Below are positions 7,637-14,192 of a stretch of DNA of 16,100 nucleotides, piece by piece. A model generated the notes under the pieces. That model did not search any database. It was not told the DNA's origin and was given only the letters and a program-made list of their open reading frames with translations. Numbering within the stretch: the first letter of the stretch is position 1; each line of letters starts with the position of its first letter. The position numbers and the translations under genes are program-made. This stretch comes from Sulfurimonas sp. (GTDB lineage: Bacteria > Campylobacterota > Campylobacteria > Campylobacterales > Sulfurimonadaceae): contig DTVI01000442.1 of NCBI GenBank assembly GCA_012963655.1, positions 1 to 16,100 on the forward strand, given 5' to 3'.

Positions 7637-7651
7637 GGCTCTTGCCTTAGT
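7632..7651 (+). promoter_or_regulatory. Hairpin spanning the actP stop codon
   Basis: ACTAGGGC (7632-7639) pairs with GCCTTAGT (7644-7651) over a TCTT loop, eight pairs including one G-T. It contains the actP stop codon and is not followed by a T run, so it is not a classic terminator. It could limit read-through into the next gene or protect the upstream mRNA. Confidence 0.35.
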
Positions 7652-7687
7652 AACATGTAAATACTATGCATTAATTCCAAAAGACTC

Positions 7688-7716
7688 TTGGCTTAACAGT
7701 GATTCCATGTTATCTT
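7688..7716 (+). promoter_or_regulatory. Candidate promoter for the 47-residue gene
   Basis: TTGGCT (7688-7693) and TATCTT (7711-7716) are separated by 17 bases, and the -10 is preceded by TGT as in an extended -10 element. Each hexamer matches the consensus at four of six positions. Transcription would begin about 20 bases before the ATG. Confidence 0.35.
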
Positions 7717-7741
7717 ATAGAATAAGTAGAAAGGATTTATT

Positions 7742-7885
7742 ATGGATGGCATTCTAATTATTGCGGCTATTGCTTTACTAATCTTGGTTCCTACCTTTAT
7801 GACCTTAGAAGTCGACGAGTTTGCTGGAAAATTCTTTAAAAGTCTAAAACATAATTATGATAGCAATTCGCATAGCACATTTTAA
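7742..7885 (+). CDS. Small single-helix membrane protein between actP and acs
   Basis: The 47-codon frame starts at an ATG with AAGGA seven bases upstream (AGAAAGGATTTATT), a stronger site than those of several larger genes here. The product is MDGILIIAAIALLILV followed by PTFMTLEVDEF and a basic, then polar tail. Residues 4-20 form one good membrane helix; the tail (FAGKFFKSLKHNYDSNSHSTF) looks amphipathic. I do not recognise a family. The gene lies 105 bases after actP and about 200 before acs on the same strand, and is followed by a hairpin, so it behaves like its own small unit within the acetate block. Small one-helix proteins often bind and tune a transporter, which makes ActP an obvious candidate partner, but this is inference. 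It could instead be a general stress microprotein that merely sits here. Confidence 0.65.
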   Translation: MDGILIIAAIALLILVPTFMTLEVDEFAGKFFKSLKHNYDSNSHSTF

Positions 7886-7890
7886 GTTTA

Positions 7891-7921
7891 ACAAAGATTT
7901 ACCTTTATAAGGTATCTTTGT
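7891..7921 (+). terminator. Stem-loop after the 47-residue gene
   Basis: ACAAAGATTTACCTT and AAGGTATCTTTGT pair over a three-base loop, with a two-base bulge in the left arm: 13 pairs in all. It starts six bases after the TAA of the small gene. Only a broken T-rich tail follows, so it is either a weak terminator or a 3' stabilising hairpin. Confidence 0.45.
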
Positions 7922-7990
7922 ATCAAACGTCCCCTTGCGCCCTTTTTTCTTGCTTATTAATATGAAACTACCCTAAAGCCATGTTTTTAC

Positions 7991-7999
7991 TGCTACAAT
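7991..7999 (+). promoter_or_regulatory. acs: Candidate extended -10 promoter for acs
   Basis: TGC TACAAT is an extended -10 element about 85 bases before the acs ATG. The same nine bases occur on the minus strand before the EamA-type gene (12064-12056). The implied leader of roughly 80 bases is long for this window and holds a short upstream ORF. Confidence 0.45.
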
Positions 8000-8026
8000 T
8001 AATAATAAAAATTAAAGCACTTAGAT

Positions 8027-8098
8027 ATGATTGCGAAATATAAATATCAAGTACACTTTAGTACCATTTTCAGGGATTTACTTAATGAGCAACACTAA
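8027..8098 (+). CDS. Possible 23-codon upstream ORF overlapping the acs start
   Basis: An ATG at 8027 opens a 23-codon frame (MIAKYKYQVHFSTIFRDLLN and three more residues) that stops at 8096-8098, fourteen bases into acs in another frame. It lacks a good Shine-Dalgarno sequence. It may regulate acs translation or may be an accident of AT-rich sequence. Confidence 0.15.
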   Translation: MIAKYKYQVHFSTIFRDLLNEQH

Positions 8099-10034
8099 AC
8101 AAACATTTCAACCTAATGTAGAGTTTCAAAAAACAGCACGAATTAAAAGTATGGATGAGTATTATGCTCTTACAAAAAAAGCTGAAGATGATTATGAAGG
8201 CTTTTGGGGAGATTACGCAAAAGAAAAGATAACATGGAAAAAACCATTTGATACTGTTTTAAATGAGTCTAATGCTCCTTTTTATTCATGGTTTGAAGGT
8301 GGAAAACTAAATGTGTCTGAGCAATGTATAGACAGACACTTAGATACACGTGGCTCTAAGACTGCCATTTTATTTGAGGGTGATAATGGAAATAAACTAG
8401 AAATCTCTTATAAAGACTTGCATACAAATGTAAATAAATTTGCAAACTTACTTAAAAATTTTTATGGTGTTAAAAAAGGTGACCGTGTTGTTATCTATAT
8501 GCCTATGATTCCTGAGGCAGCTTACGCAATGCTTGCATGTGCAAGACTTGGTGCTATTCATTCCATCGTATTTGGTGGATTTTCAGCAGAAGCATTAAAA
8601 GACAGAATTATTGACGCTCAGGCAAAGGTAGTGATTACAGCAGATGGCGCTTTTCGTAAAGGAAAGGCTTATATGCTTAAACCTGTTGTTGATGATGCAC
8701 TCTCATCTGAAACACCTGTTGAAAAAGTATGTGTTATACAAAGAAATAATGAAGAAGTAACATGGAAAGAAGGAAGAGATTATTCTTATAATGAGATGAT
8801 AAATTCAGAGTCTGCTATCTGTGAAGCTGAAACTATGGATTCAGAAGATCCACTTTTCCTTTTATATACATCAGGTTCAACGGGTTCACCAAAGGGCGTT
8901 CAACATAATACTGCGGGATATATCCTTTGGGCTCAAATGACTATGGAATGGGTATTTGATGTTAAAGAAGATGACGTGTTTTGGTGTACAGCGGATGTTG
9001 GCTGGATTACAGGTCACACTTACATCGTTTACGGTCCACTTGCTATGGGCGCAACAACGGTTATGTTTGAAGGCGTTCCTACGTATCCAGACGCAGGTAG
9101 AGCGTGGCAAATGGTTGAGAAACATAAAATCACTCAGTTTTACACAGCACCAACTGCCATTCGTGTTTTACACAAGATGGGTGAAAATGAACCTTCTAAA
9201 TATGACTTATCAAGTCTAAAGGTTCTTGGAACTGTTGGTGAGCCAATTGATCCACCTGCATGGAAATGGTATTACGAAGAAGTAGGTAACTCAAACTGCG
9301 CTATCGTTGATACTTACTGGCAAACAGAAACAGGTGGACACATTGTTTCTCCTCTTCCAGGGGCAACACCAATTAAGCCAGCATGTGCAACCTTCCCTCT
9401 TCCAGGTATCATAGGAGAAATCTTAGACCCGGAAACAGGGAAAAAAGTAGCTAATGGAGAAAGTGGATATATGTGTATCACTAAGCCATGGCCTTCAATG
9501 ATTCGTGGTGTTTGGGGAGATCCTGAACGTTTCAAAAAGTCCTACTTTGGAGATGTTAAAAAAGATGGTAAGCCTGTATACTTTACAGGTGATGGCGCAA
9601 ACTATGACGAAGACGGATACATAACAATTACAGGTAGAACTGATGATGTTATTAATGTATCAGGACATAGAATGGGAACGGCTGAAGTAGAAGCAGCCTT
9701 AGCCAAAGACGATAATGTAGCTGAAGTCGCAGTATGTGGAAGACCTCATGATATCAAAGGCGAGTCAATCTTTGCTTATATCACTTTAAAAACACCATGT
9801 GAAGATGAAGCAGCAAAGATCAAAGAATTAAATAACATTATCAAAAAAGAGATTGGTAACATTGCCTTATGTGATAATATCGTTTTTGTTCCAGGACTTC
9901 CTAAAACTCGTTCTGGAAAGATTATGAGAAGAATTTTACGCTCTATTGCTAAGGGTGAAGCTATTACCCAAGATACATCAACTCTTGAAGATCCAACAGT
10001 TGTTCAGCAGATTGAGGCTATTGTTAAGTCTTAA
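8085..10034 (+). CDS. acs: Acetyl-CoA synthetase (AMP-forming)
   Basis: Acs converts acetate, ATP and CoA to acetyl-CoA, AMP and pyrophosphate through an acetyl-adenylate. The product has 649 residues from this start, matching the usual ~650. The N-terminal FWGDYAKEKITWKKPFD block, the nucleotide loop YTSGSTGSPKG (about 260-270), YWQTETGG in the acetate pocket region, YFTGDGANYDEDGY, the hinge motif TGRTDDVINVSGHR and the C-terminal LPKTRSGKIMRRI are all intact. K612 in the last motif is the lysine whose acetylation inactivates Acs in other bacteria. The frame stays open upstream to a TTG at 8031, but the ATG at 8085 has AGGGA at a suitable distance and gives a family-length protein, so it is chosen. 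It follows the DUF485-actP genes on the same strand and completes the acetate uptake and activation pathway. Confidence 0.96.
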   Translation: MSNTKQTFQPNVEFQKTARIKSMDEYYALTKKAEDDYEGFWGDYAKEKITWKKPFDTVLNESNAPFYSWFEGGKLNVSEQCIDRHLDTRGSKTAILFEGDNGNKLEISYKDLHTNVNKFANLLKNFYGVKKGDRVVIYMPMIPEAAYAMLACARLGAIHSIVFGGFSAEALKDRIIDAQAKVVITADGAFRKGKAYMLKPVVDDALSSETPVEKVCVIQRNNEEVTWKEGRDYSYNEMINSESAICEAETMDSEDPLFLLYTSGSTGSPKGVQHNTAGYILWAQMTMEWVFDVKEDDVFWCTADVGWITGHTYIVYGPLAMGATTVMFEGVPTYPDAGRAWQMVEKHKITQFYTAPTAIRVLHKMGENEPSKYDLSSLKVLGTVGEPIDPPAWKWYYEEVGNSNCAIVDTYWQTETGGHIVSPLPGATPIKPACATFPLPGIIGEILDPETGKKVANGESGYMCITKPWPSMIRGVWGDPERFKKSYFGDVKKDGKPVYFTGDGANYDEDGYITITGRTDDVINVSGHRMGTAEVEAALAKDDNVAEVAVCGRPHDIKGESIFAYITLKTPCEDEAAKIKELNNIIKKEIGNIALCDNIVFVPGLPKTRSGKIMRRILRSIAKGEAITQDTSTLEDPTVVQQIEAIVKS

Positions 10035-10037
10035 AAT

Positions 10038-10054
10038 AAAAAGCTTACTTTTTT
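10038..10054 (+). terminator. Probable terminator of acs
   Basis: AAAAAG (10038-10043) and CTTTTT (10048-10053) pair over a CTTA loop and end in six to seven T, starting four bases after the acs stop. The stem has one GC pair only, but the A-stem-T architecture works in both directions and the position fits. Confidence 0.45.
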
Positions 10055-10063
10055 AGGGTCGTT

Positions 10064-10099
10064 CCTCCTGTTAAAGTATTGAACTACTTTAACAAAGTA
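10064..10099 (-). repeat. Overlapping palindromes next to an orphan Shine-Dalgarno sequence
   Basis: GTTAAAGTA (10070-10078) and TACTTTAAC (10085-10093) form a perfect nine-pair inverted repeat with a six-base spacer. The right arm also takes part in a second palindrome, TACTTT-AAC-AAAGTA (10085-10099), so the two hairpins exclude each other. On the minus strand the first palindrome is followed at once by AGGAGG (10069-10064), a full Shine-Dalgarno sequence with no start codon at working distance and a stop soon after. With the transposase-like frame about 40 bases away, this may be the end or a remnant of a mobile element. Confidence 0.45.
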
Positions 10100-10134
10100 C
10101 ATCTTATCGCCAAGTCAAAAATAGTGTCAGGTGT

Positions 10135-10380
10135 TCAATCTTCAATTTTATTACCAATAACCATAGATATTAATCCTGTTAATCGCTTAAGATACCTAGC
10201 AATTTTTGATTGTTTATAACCATCTTCAAAGGCATCTCGGATTCCATTATTACATGCTTCTTTGTTTTCACATTCAAAAAAATATTCTTCCAAAGGTTTA
10301 CTCTTTGAGATTGATAAAGTATATCTTGTATGGTCATTGTACGTAAACTTAACCGAAGCTCTAAAAAACCCATCATTGTT
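10135..10380 (-). pseudogene. Remnant of an IS200-like/REP-associated transposase, C-terminal end
   Basis: A minus-strand frame of 81 codons is open between TGA at 10383-10381 and TGA at 10137-10135 but has no start codon near its beginning. Its second half reads KPLEEYFFECENKEA, then RDAFEDGYKQSKIARYLKRL and TGLISMVIGNKIED. The pattern of a basic KPL segment, an acidic spacer and a GYKQSxIARYL helix-turn-helix resembles the C-terminal DNA-binding end of REP-associated tyrosine transposases and some IS200-like relatives. The catalytic N-terminal part is missing, so it cannot be active. An overlapping 65-codon minus-strand frame starting with ATG at 10376 lacks such features and is probably a shadow. 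The family assignment rests on pattern memory, not on a search. Confidence 0.4.
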
Positions 10381-10400
10381 TCAGATGAAAACTCATTTAT

Positions 10401-10727
10401 TTAGAGTTCAAACATATTAACGAGCATGTTTGATATTTCTTTTGAAGTTTTTTGATCTACATTACCAAGTTTTTTTACAAGTCTTGTTTTATCAACTGTT
10501 CTAATCTGGTCAAGGAGGACTAAACCATCTTTCTTTTCAAACTTTATTTTGGGTCTAAATATAAAATCAAATCCCTTAGAGGTCATTGGTGCTACAATAA
10601 CTGTTTTTAGAACATTCATTTCATTTGGTGAGATTACAATACATGGTCTAGTTTTTTGAATTTCAGAACCAATAGTTGGATTTAACTTAACAAGATAAAT
10701 TTCATACCTTTTGATATCTACTACCAT
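10401..10727 (-). CDS. mazF: MazF/PemK-family toxin (mRNA interferase)
   Basis: The 108-residue protein is a type II toxin of the MazF/PemK fold, ribonucleases that cut mRNA at short specific sequences and stop growth when the antitoxin is lost. The family blocks are clear: RYEIYLVKLNPTIGSEIQKTRP (7-28; R27 is the likely catalytic arginine), CIVISP, VIVAPMTS (43-50, with the conserved Thr-Ser), GLVLLDQIRTVDKTRLVKKLG (68-88). The length is normal and nothing appears broken. The start overlaps the antitoxin gene by seven bases and its ribosome binding site (AGAAG) lies inside it, so the toxin is made after and in proportion to the antitoxin. The cleavage sequence cannot be read from the gene. 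Confidence 0.93.
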   Translation of the reverse strand: MVVDIKRYEIYLVKLNPTIGSEIQKTRPCIVISPNEMNVLKTVIVAPMTSKGFDFIFRPKIKFEKKDGLVLLDQIRTVDKTRLVKKLGNVDQKTSKEISNMLVNMFEL

Positions 10728-10981
10728 TCATATTCTTCTAAATCATTGTCATTAAGTAAATCTTCTAAAAGTCCTTCATCTTGAAGACCCTTATGTTTAG
10801 AAATTACTTTCTCAATATTTTCTATCCAAGTTTCTCTTCCTGTATTGTTTATAGGTTTGATTAACAATCCATTTTCTAAAACTTCTAATTCTAAACTGAC
10901 ATTTTCAAGGTGTGCTTGCTGAATTAAAGGTTTAGGAATTCTAATACCTTGTGAGTTACCAATTTTTGTGAGCATAGTCAT
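10721..10981 (-). CDS. mazE: MazE-like antitoxin with AbrB/SpoVT DNA-binding domain
   Basis: The 86-residue protein begins with a swapped-hairpin AbrB domain (LTKIGNSQGIRIPKPLIQQA, about 4-23, then LELEVLENGLLIKPI), the fold by which MazE dimers bind their operator. The rest is acidic and presumably flexible (EGLLEDLLNDNDLEEYEW), the type of tail that wraps around the MazF dimer. It is first in the operon, as expected. The ATG has AAGGAG six bases upstream; a second ATG two codons later is possible but less well placed. The promoter and a 14-bp palindrome directly upstream suggest repression by the MazE-MazF complex. Confidence 0.92.
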   Translation of the reverse strand: MTMLTKIGNSQGIRIPKPLIQQAHLENVSLELEVLENGLLIKPINNTGRETWIENIEKVISKHKGLQDEGLLEDLLNDNDLEEYEW

Positions 10982-10999
10982 AATGAACTCCTTAAAGTA

Positions 11000-11028
11000 A
11001 TTATAATGTAATTACATTGCAAAGTCAA
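11000..11028 (-). promoter_or_regulatory. mazEF promoter with palindromic operator
   Basis: On the minus strand TTGACT (11028-11023) and TATAAT (11005-11000) are exactly 17 bases apart, the best sigma-70 promoter in the window. The perfect 14-bp palindrome AATGTAATTACATT (11018-11005) fills the spacer next to the -10 box, the expected place for a MazE operator. Transcription should begin near 10993, so the AAGGAG site would lie almost at the mRNA 5' end. Confidence 0.7.
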
Positions 11029-11159
11029 TTAGACTAGATGATAACCTTCGTCGTGAATAAAAATGCCCCTGTGAATGAATTTCCACTTTTATAACCAATA
11101 GAGTATTCAACTTGGTAAAGACATATCAACTGATAAATAATATCCCATTAATAACACAC

Positions 11160-12050
11160 CTACTTAGAGCGTGAAACTAAAACCCCACCAAGAACAATTA
11201 AGCCAATACCCGTAAAGGTCCAAAAGTCAGGGAAGGCGTCACCAAGCATCCAGCCAAAGCCAATGGCAAAGGGAATATTAGTATATGAGATGACACCAAT
11301 GATACTAGCCTTAGAAAAGCTATAGGCCTTGGTTAAGAAGTATTGAGACAGGGTTGAGATAATTGCCATAAAACCTATTAAAATCCATATATATAACTCA
11401 GAATGCCAACTAAAACCTGTAAATAAAAACTTTAAGGCTTCAGGTGGATTTGTGACCCAAAATGAGAGTAGAAAAAGAAGCGCAGGAAAAAGTGTTCCCA
11501 CTCCCATAAATGAAAGCATTATCACGCGGGTGTCATATATACCTTTTATCTTTTTGATGGTTGCGTAGGCTGCAGCGGCAAAAAAACCTCCTAAAATTCC
11601 ATAAAAGTGAGCATAAGAGATTGATAAGCCCCATGGCTTGGTAATTAGTATTACTCCTACAAAGCCAAGGCCTAAGGCAAGCATAGCTTTTTTACTTAGG
11701 TGTTCTTTCATCAGATAAAAGGCTAATATAGAGACAAAGAGGGGAGATGTCTTGTTAAGGGTTATTGCCTCTCCTAGAGGAATCACTGTGATGGTATAAA
11801 AAAACAGCACCATGGCCGAGGCACCAAAAACACCTCTTAAAAAAAGTAAATGAAACTTTCCCCCCGTTAAAATAGGTGGCGTGTGTTTAAGCGTGTAAAG
11901 AACAATAACAACGCCTAAAAGATTTCTGTAAAAAACAATTTCAAGGGTAGAAAAATCTTCTGAAAGTATTTTAGCAACGGCTCCATTTAGCGCTGAAATC
12001 AACGCTGAAAGAAGCATAAAAAGTATTCCGCGGTCCATATTTTTAATCAT
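11160..12050 (-). CDS. EamA/DMT-superfamily permease
   Basis: The 296-residue protein consists of two similar halves of five membrane helices each, the ten-helix EamA (drug/metabolite transporter) layout. Helices start near residues 9, 36, 66, 82 (ending VIPLGEAITLNKTSPLF, a typical DMT stretch), 123, 147, 176, 220, 248 and 278. Members export amino acids, purines or other metabolites, and the substrate cannot be told from sequence. Two starts are possible: ATG at 12050, or ATG at 12038 giving MDRGILFMLLSAL, which is how many family members begin. A TACAAT box lies only five bases before the first ATG, which favours the second start or a leaderless message. Neither has a Shine-Dalgarno sequence. 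It is divergent from nfeD. Confidence 0.88.
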   Translation of the reverse strand: MIKNMDRGILFMLLSALISALNGAVAKILSEDFSTLEIVFYRNLLGVVIVLYTLKHTPPILTGGKFHLLFLRGVFGASAMVLFFYTITVIPLGEAITLNKTSPLFVSILAFYLMKEHLSKKAMLALGLGFVGVILITKPWGLSISYAHFYGILGGFFAAAAYATIKKIKGIYDTRVIMLSFMGVGTLFPALLFLLSFWVTNPPEALKFLFTGFSWHSELYIWILIGFMAIISTLSQYFLTKAYSFSKASIIGVISYTNIPFAIGFGWMLGDAFPDFWTFTGIGLIVLGGVLVSRSK

Positions 12051-12055
12051 TTGAA

Positions 12056-12064
12056 ATTGTAGCA
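12056..12064 (-). promoter_or_regulatory. Candidate extended -10 promoter of the EamA-type gene
   Basis: TGC TACAAT on the minus strand, identical to the element before acs. Only five bases separate it from the ATG at 12050, so transcription would start in or next to that codon. Confidence 0.4.
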
Positions 12065-12135
12065 GAGATTTTCTATATTATCTGAATTTTAAATTCTAAT
12101 ATTTCTAATATTCTCTTCTGTAAGTTTTTCTACCT

Positions 12136-12141
12136 TATACT
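12136..12141 (+). promoter_or_regulatory. Candidate -10 box of nfeD, placed for a leaderless message
   Basis: TATACT ends seven bases before the nfeD ATG, which would put the transcription start at or one base before the A of ATG. There is no purine-rich Shine-Dalgarno stretch in the sequence before the ATG. Confidence 0.35.
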
Positions 12142-12148
12142 TTATATT

Positions 12149-13432
12149 ATGAAGAAGTTATATGCTTTCTTACTTTTTCTACTACTTAGTCTTACCTTGT
12201 CAGCCAATACCATTACACATTTAAAAATTAAGGGTGCTATCAGTCCTGCTACAAGTTCTTATTTAAGTAAGGGTTTTGTTTATGCCCTTGAAAACAATTC
12301 TACTTCTATACTTATTTCATTAGATACTCCTGGTGGTTTATCTACTTCCATGAGGGAGATGATACAAGAGATATTAAATTCTCCTATTCCTATTATCATG
12401 TATGTTTCTCCTAAGGGTGCTAGAGCTGCTAGTGCTGGGACCTATATGATGTATGCTTCGCATGTAGCGGTTATGTCTCCAGGAACAAACATTGGAGCGG
12501 CTACTCCTGTTAGCATGATGAAGCCTCCTAATGTTAAAGACATGAACCTTTCAAAGACTGCCATGCAAAAAAAAGTCATTAATGACTCCATAGCCTATAT
12601 CAAAAGTCTGGCCCAGTTAAGAGATAGAAATATTTCCTGGGCTATAAACGCTGTTAAAGAAGGCAAGAGTCTCTCCGCGCAAGACGCTTTGAAGTATGGT
12701 GTTATAGATATGATGGCTGAAAACGAATATGAACTTTGGGAAAAACTTGAAGGTAAAGAAGTCAAAGTTTCTACTAAGATGATTAAAATATCTCAAAAAG
12801 ATGCTACTCATCTTCATTATAAAGCTGATTGGAAAAATCGTCTTTTAAGCATCATTACCAATCCAAATATTGCTTATATACTTTTGATGATAGGTGCTTA
12901 TGGTATCTTTTTTGAGTTGATGCATCCAGGTTCTGTTTATCCTGGAGTCATAGGACTTATTAGCGGAGTTATGGCCTTATATGCTCTTAATCTTTTGCCT
13001 TTTTCTTACGCAGGCCTGCTTCTTATTTTTATAGGAATAGCCCTAATGATAGCCGAGGTATTTTTAAGTGGTTTTGGTATATTGGGCATAGCTGGAGTAG
13101 TGTCTTTTGCCCTTGGTTCTTTACTACTTTTTGATGCAGACACCTTGGGTATTGGGATTTCTATCCCTTTAATAATGGCCTTCTCTTTAAGCTCCTTAGC
13201 TTTTTTTATTTTATTACTGCGTTTTGTTTTAAAAGCACGAAAGTCTACCGTTGTTAGTGGGGTTGAAGAAATGATAGGTATGCAAATTCAGGTCATTTCT
13301 AAAAAAGGAAGTACCTATAAGGTCTTATGTCATGGAGAAGTTTGGTCCGCAAAATCTCAAAATGAACTCCTTCCAAATGAGATCTCTTATGTTGAGTCAA
13401 TCTCAGGTCTAATCTTAGCTCTAAAAAAATAA
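12149..13432 (+). CDS. nfeD: NfeD-family membrane serine protease (long form)
   Basis: The 427-residue protein is the full-length type of NfeD. Residues 1-19 are a signal peptide (cleavage likely after SAN or nearby). A ClpP-like serine protease domain follows (about 20-205) with SLDTPGG (58-63) and ARAASAGTYMM (91-101), where S95 is the probable nucleophile; the partner lysine is likely within KKVIND (141-146). Next is a membrane region of four to five helices (about 240-362), and the C-terminus (about 370-427) is the small beta-barrel NfeD domain. Archaeal relatives cleave a hydrophobic segment of their stomatin partner, and a slipin gene does follow here after 13 bases. The signal peptide starts correctly at the first Met, so this start is kept although no Shine-Dalgarno sequence precedes it. 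Confidence 0.92.
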   Translation: MKKLYAFLLFLLLSLTLSANTITHLKIKGAISPATSSYLSKGFVYALENNSTSILISLDTPGGLSTSMREMIQEILNSPIPIIMYVSPKGARAASAGTYMMYASHVAVMSPGTNIGAATPVSMMKPPNVKDMNLSKTAMQKKVINDSIAYIKSLAQLRDRNISWAINAVKEGKSLSAQDALKYGVIDMMAENEYELWEKLEGKEVKVSTKMIKISQKDATHLHYKADWKNRLLSIITNPNIAYILLMIGAYGIFFELMHPGSVYPGVIGLISGVMALYALNLLPFSYAGLLLIFIGIALMIAEVFLSGFGILGIAGVVSFALGSLLLFDADTLGIGISIPLIMAFSLSSLAFFILLLRFVLKARKSTVVSGVEEMIGMQIQVISKKGSTYKVLCHGEVWSAKSQNELLPNEISYVESISGLILALKK

Positions 13433-13445
13433 AAAGGATTGCATT

Positions 13446-14192
13446 ATGTTTTCCATGACACTTCTTTATAGTTTAGTCTTTATTATTATCTTGTTGGCAC
13501 TTTCTATTCGTATCTTAAGAGAATATGACAGGGCTGTCGTCTTTACTCTTGGTCGCTTTACAGGGGTAAAAGGACCGGGACTTATTATCTTAATTCCCGC
13601 GGTTCAACAAATGGTTAAAGTTGATTTAAGAACCATAGTTTTAGATGTACCTACCCAAGATGTTATCTCTCATGATAATGTTTCTGTACATGTTAATGCC
13701 GTAGTATATTTTCGTGTGCTTGATCCTCAAAAGGCTATTATTCAAGTCGAAAAATTTTATGACGCAACTTCTCAATTGGCTCAAACAACCCTTAGATCAG
13801 TTCTTGGTCAACATGAACTTGACGAGATGTTATCTGAGAGAGAAAAGCTGAACGCTGATATACAAGAGATTTTAGACAAACAAACCGATGCTTGGGGGAT
13901 AAAAATAGCTAATGTTGAGATTAAACATATAGACTTAGATGATAACATGGTTAGAGCTATTGCAAAACAGGCCGAGGCGGAAAGAGAAAGAAGAGCCAAG
14001 GTTATTCACGCTCAAGGTGAGCTTCAAGCCAGTGAGGCTCTTTTAAGTGCGGCTAATGTTTTAAGCCAAAACCCTCAGAGTATGCAACTTAGATATTTGC
14101 AAACCCTTAGTGATATATCAGGAGAAAAGACCAATACTTTAGTCTTTCCCTTTCCTATAGAATTTTCACAAATTTTTAAGTCTAAAGACTAA
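13446..14192 (+). CDS. Slipin/stomatin-like SPFH-domain protein
   Basis: This 248-residue slipin has one N-terminal membrane helix (residues 4-23), the start of the SPFH domain at REYDRAVVFTLGRFTGVKGPG (25-45), the core (VDLRTIVLDVPTQDVISHDNVSVHVNAVVYFRV), LDEMLSERE and a coiled coil rich in Ala, Glu and Arg (about 172-200). Such proteins oligomerise into membrane scaffolds or cages. The nfeD gene ends 13 bases upstream and the ATG has AAGGA eight bases before it, so the two form an operon as in many bacteria and archaea; the slipin is the expected partner or substrate of the protease. The C-terminus ends with the hydrophobic FPFPIEFSQIF segment. Its last 11 bases overlap the end of lipA on the other strand. 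Confidence 0.93.
   Translation: MFSMTLLYSLVFIIILLALSIRILREYDRAVVFTLGRFTGVKGPGLIILIPAVQQMVKVDLRTIVLDVPTQDVISHDNVSVHVNAVVYFRVLDPQKAIIQVEKFYDATSQLAQTTLRSVLGQHELDEMLSEREKLNADIQEILDKQTDAWGIKIANVEIKHIDLDDNMVRAIAKQAEAERERRAKVIHAQGELQASEALLSAANVLSQNPQSMQLRYLQTLSDISGEKTNTLVFPFPIEFSQIFKSKD

Noticed and set aside
1787..7919. Shared 11-mer AAGGTATCTTT in the hairpins at 1787-1797 and 7909-7919.
   Set aside because: An 11-base match in an AT-rich 16-kb window is expected by chance, and the flanks differ.
8031..8084. Upstream TTG start that would lengthen acetyl-CoA synthetase by 18 residues.
   Set aside because: The added residues match nothing in the family; the ATG at 8085 has AGGGA upstream and gives the normal length.
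10179..10376. Minus-strand 65-codon frame with an ATG start next to mazF.
   Set aside because: It lies in another frame of the 81-codon transposase-like remnant, has no ribosome binding site and no recognisable protein pattern.
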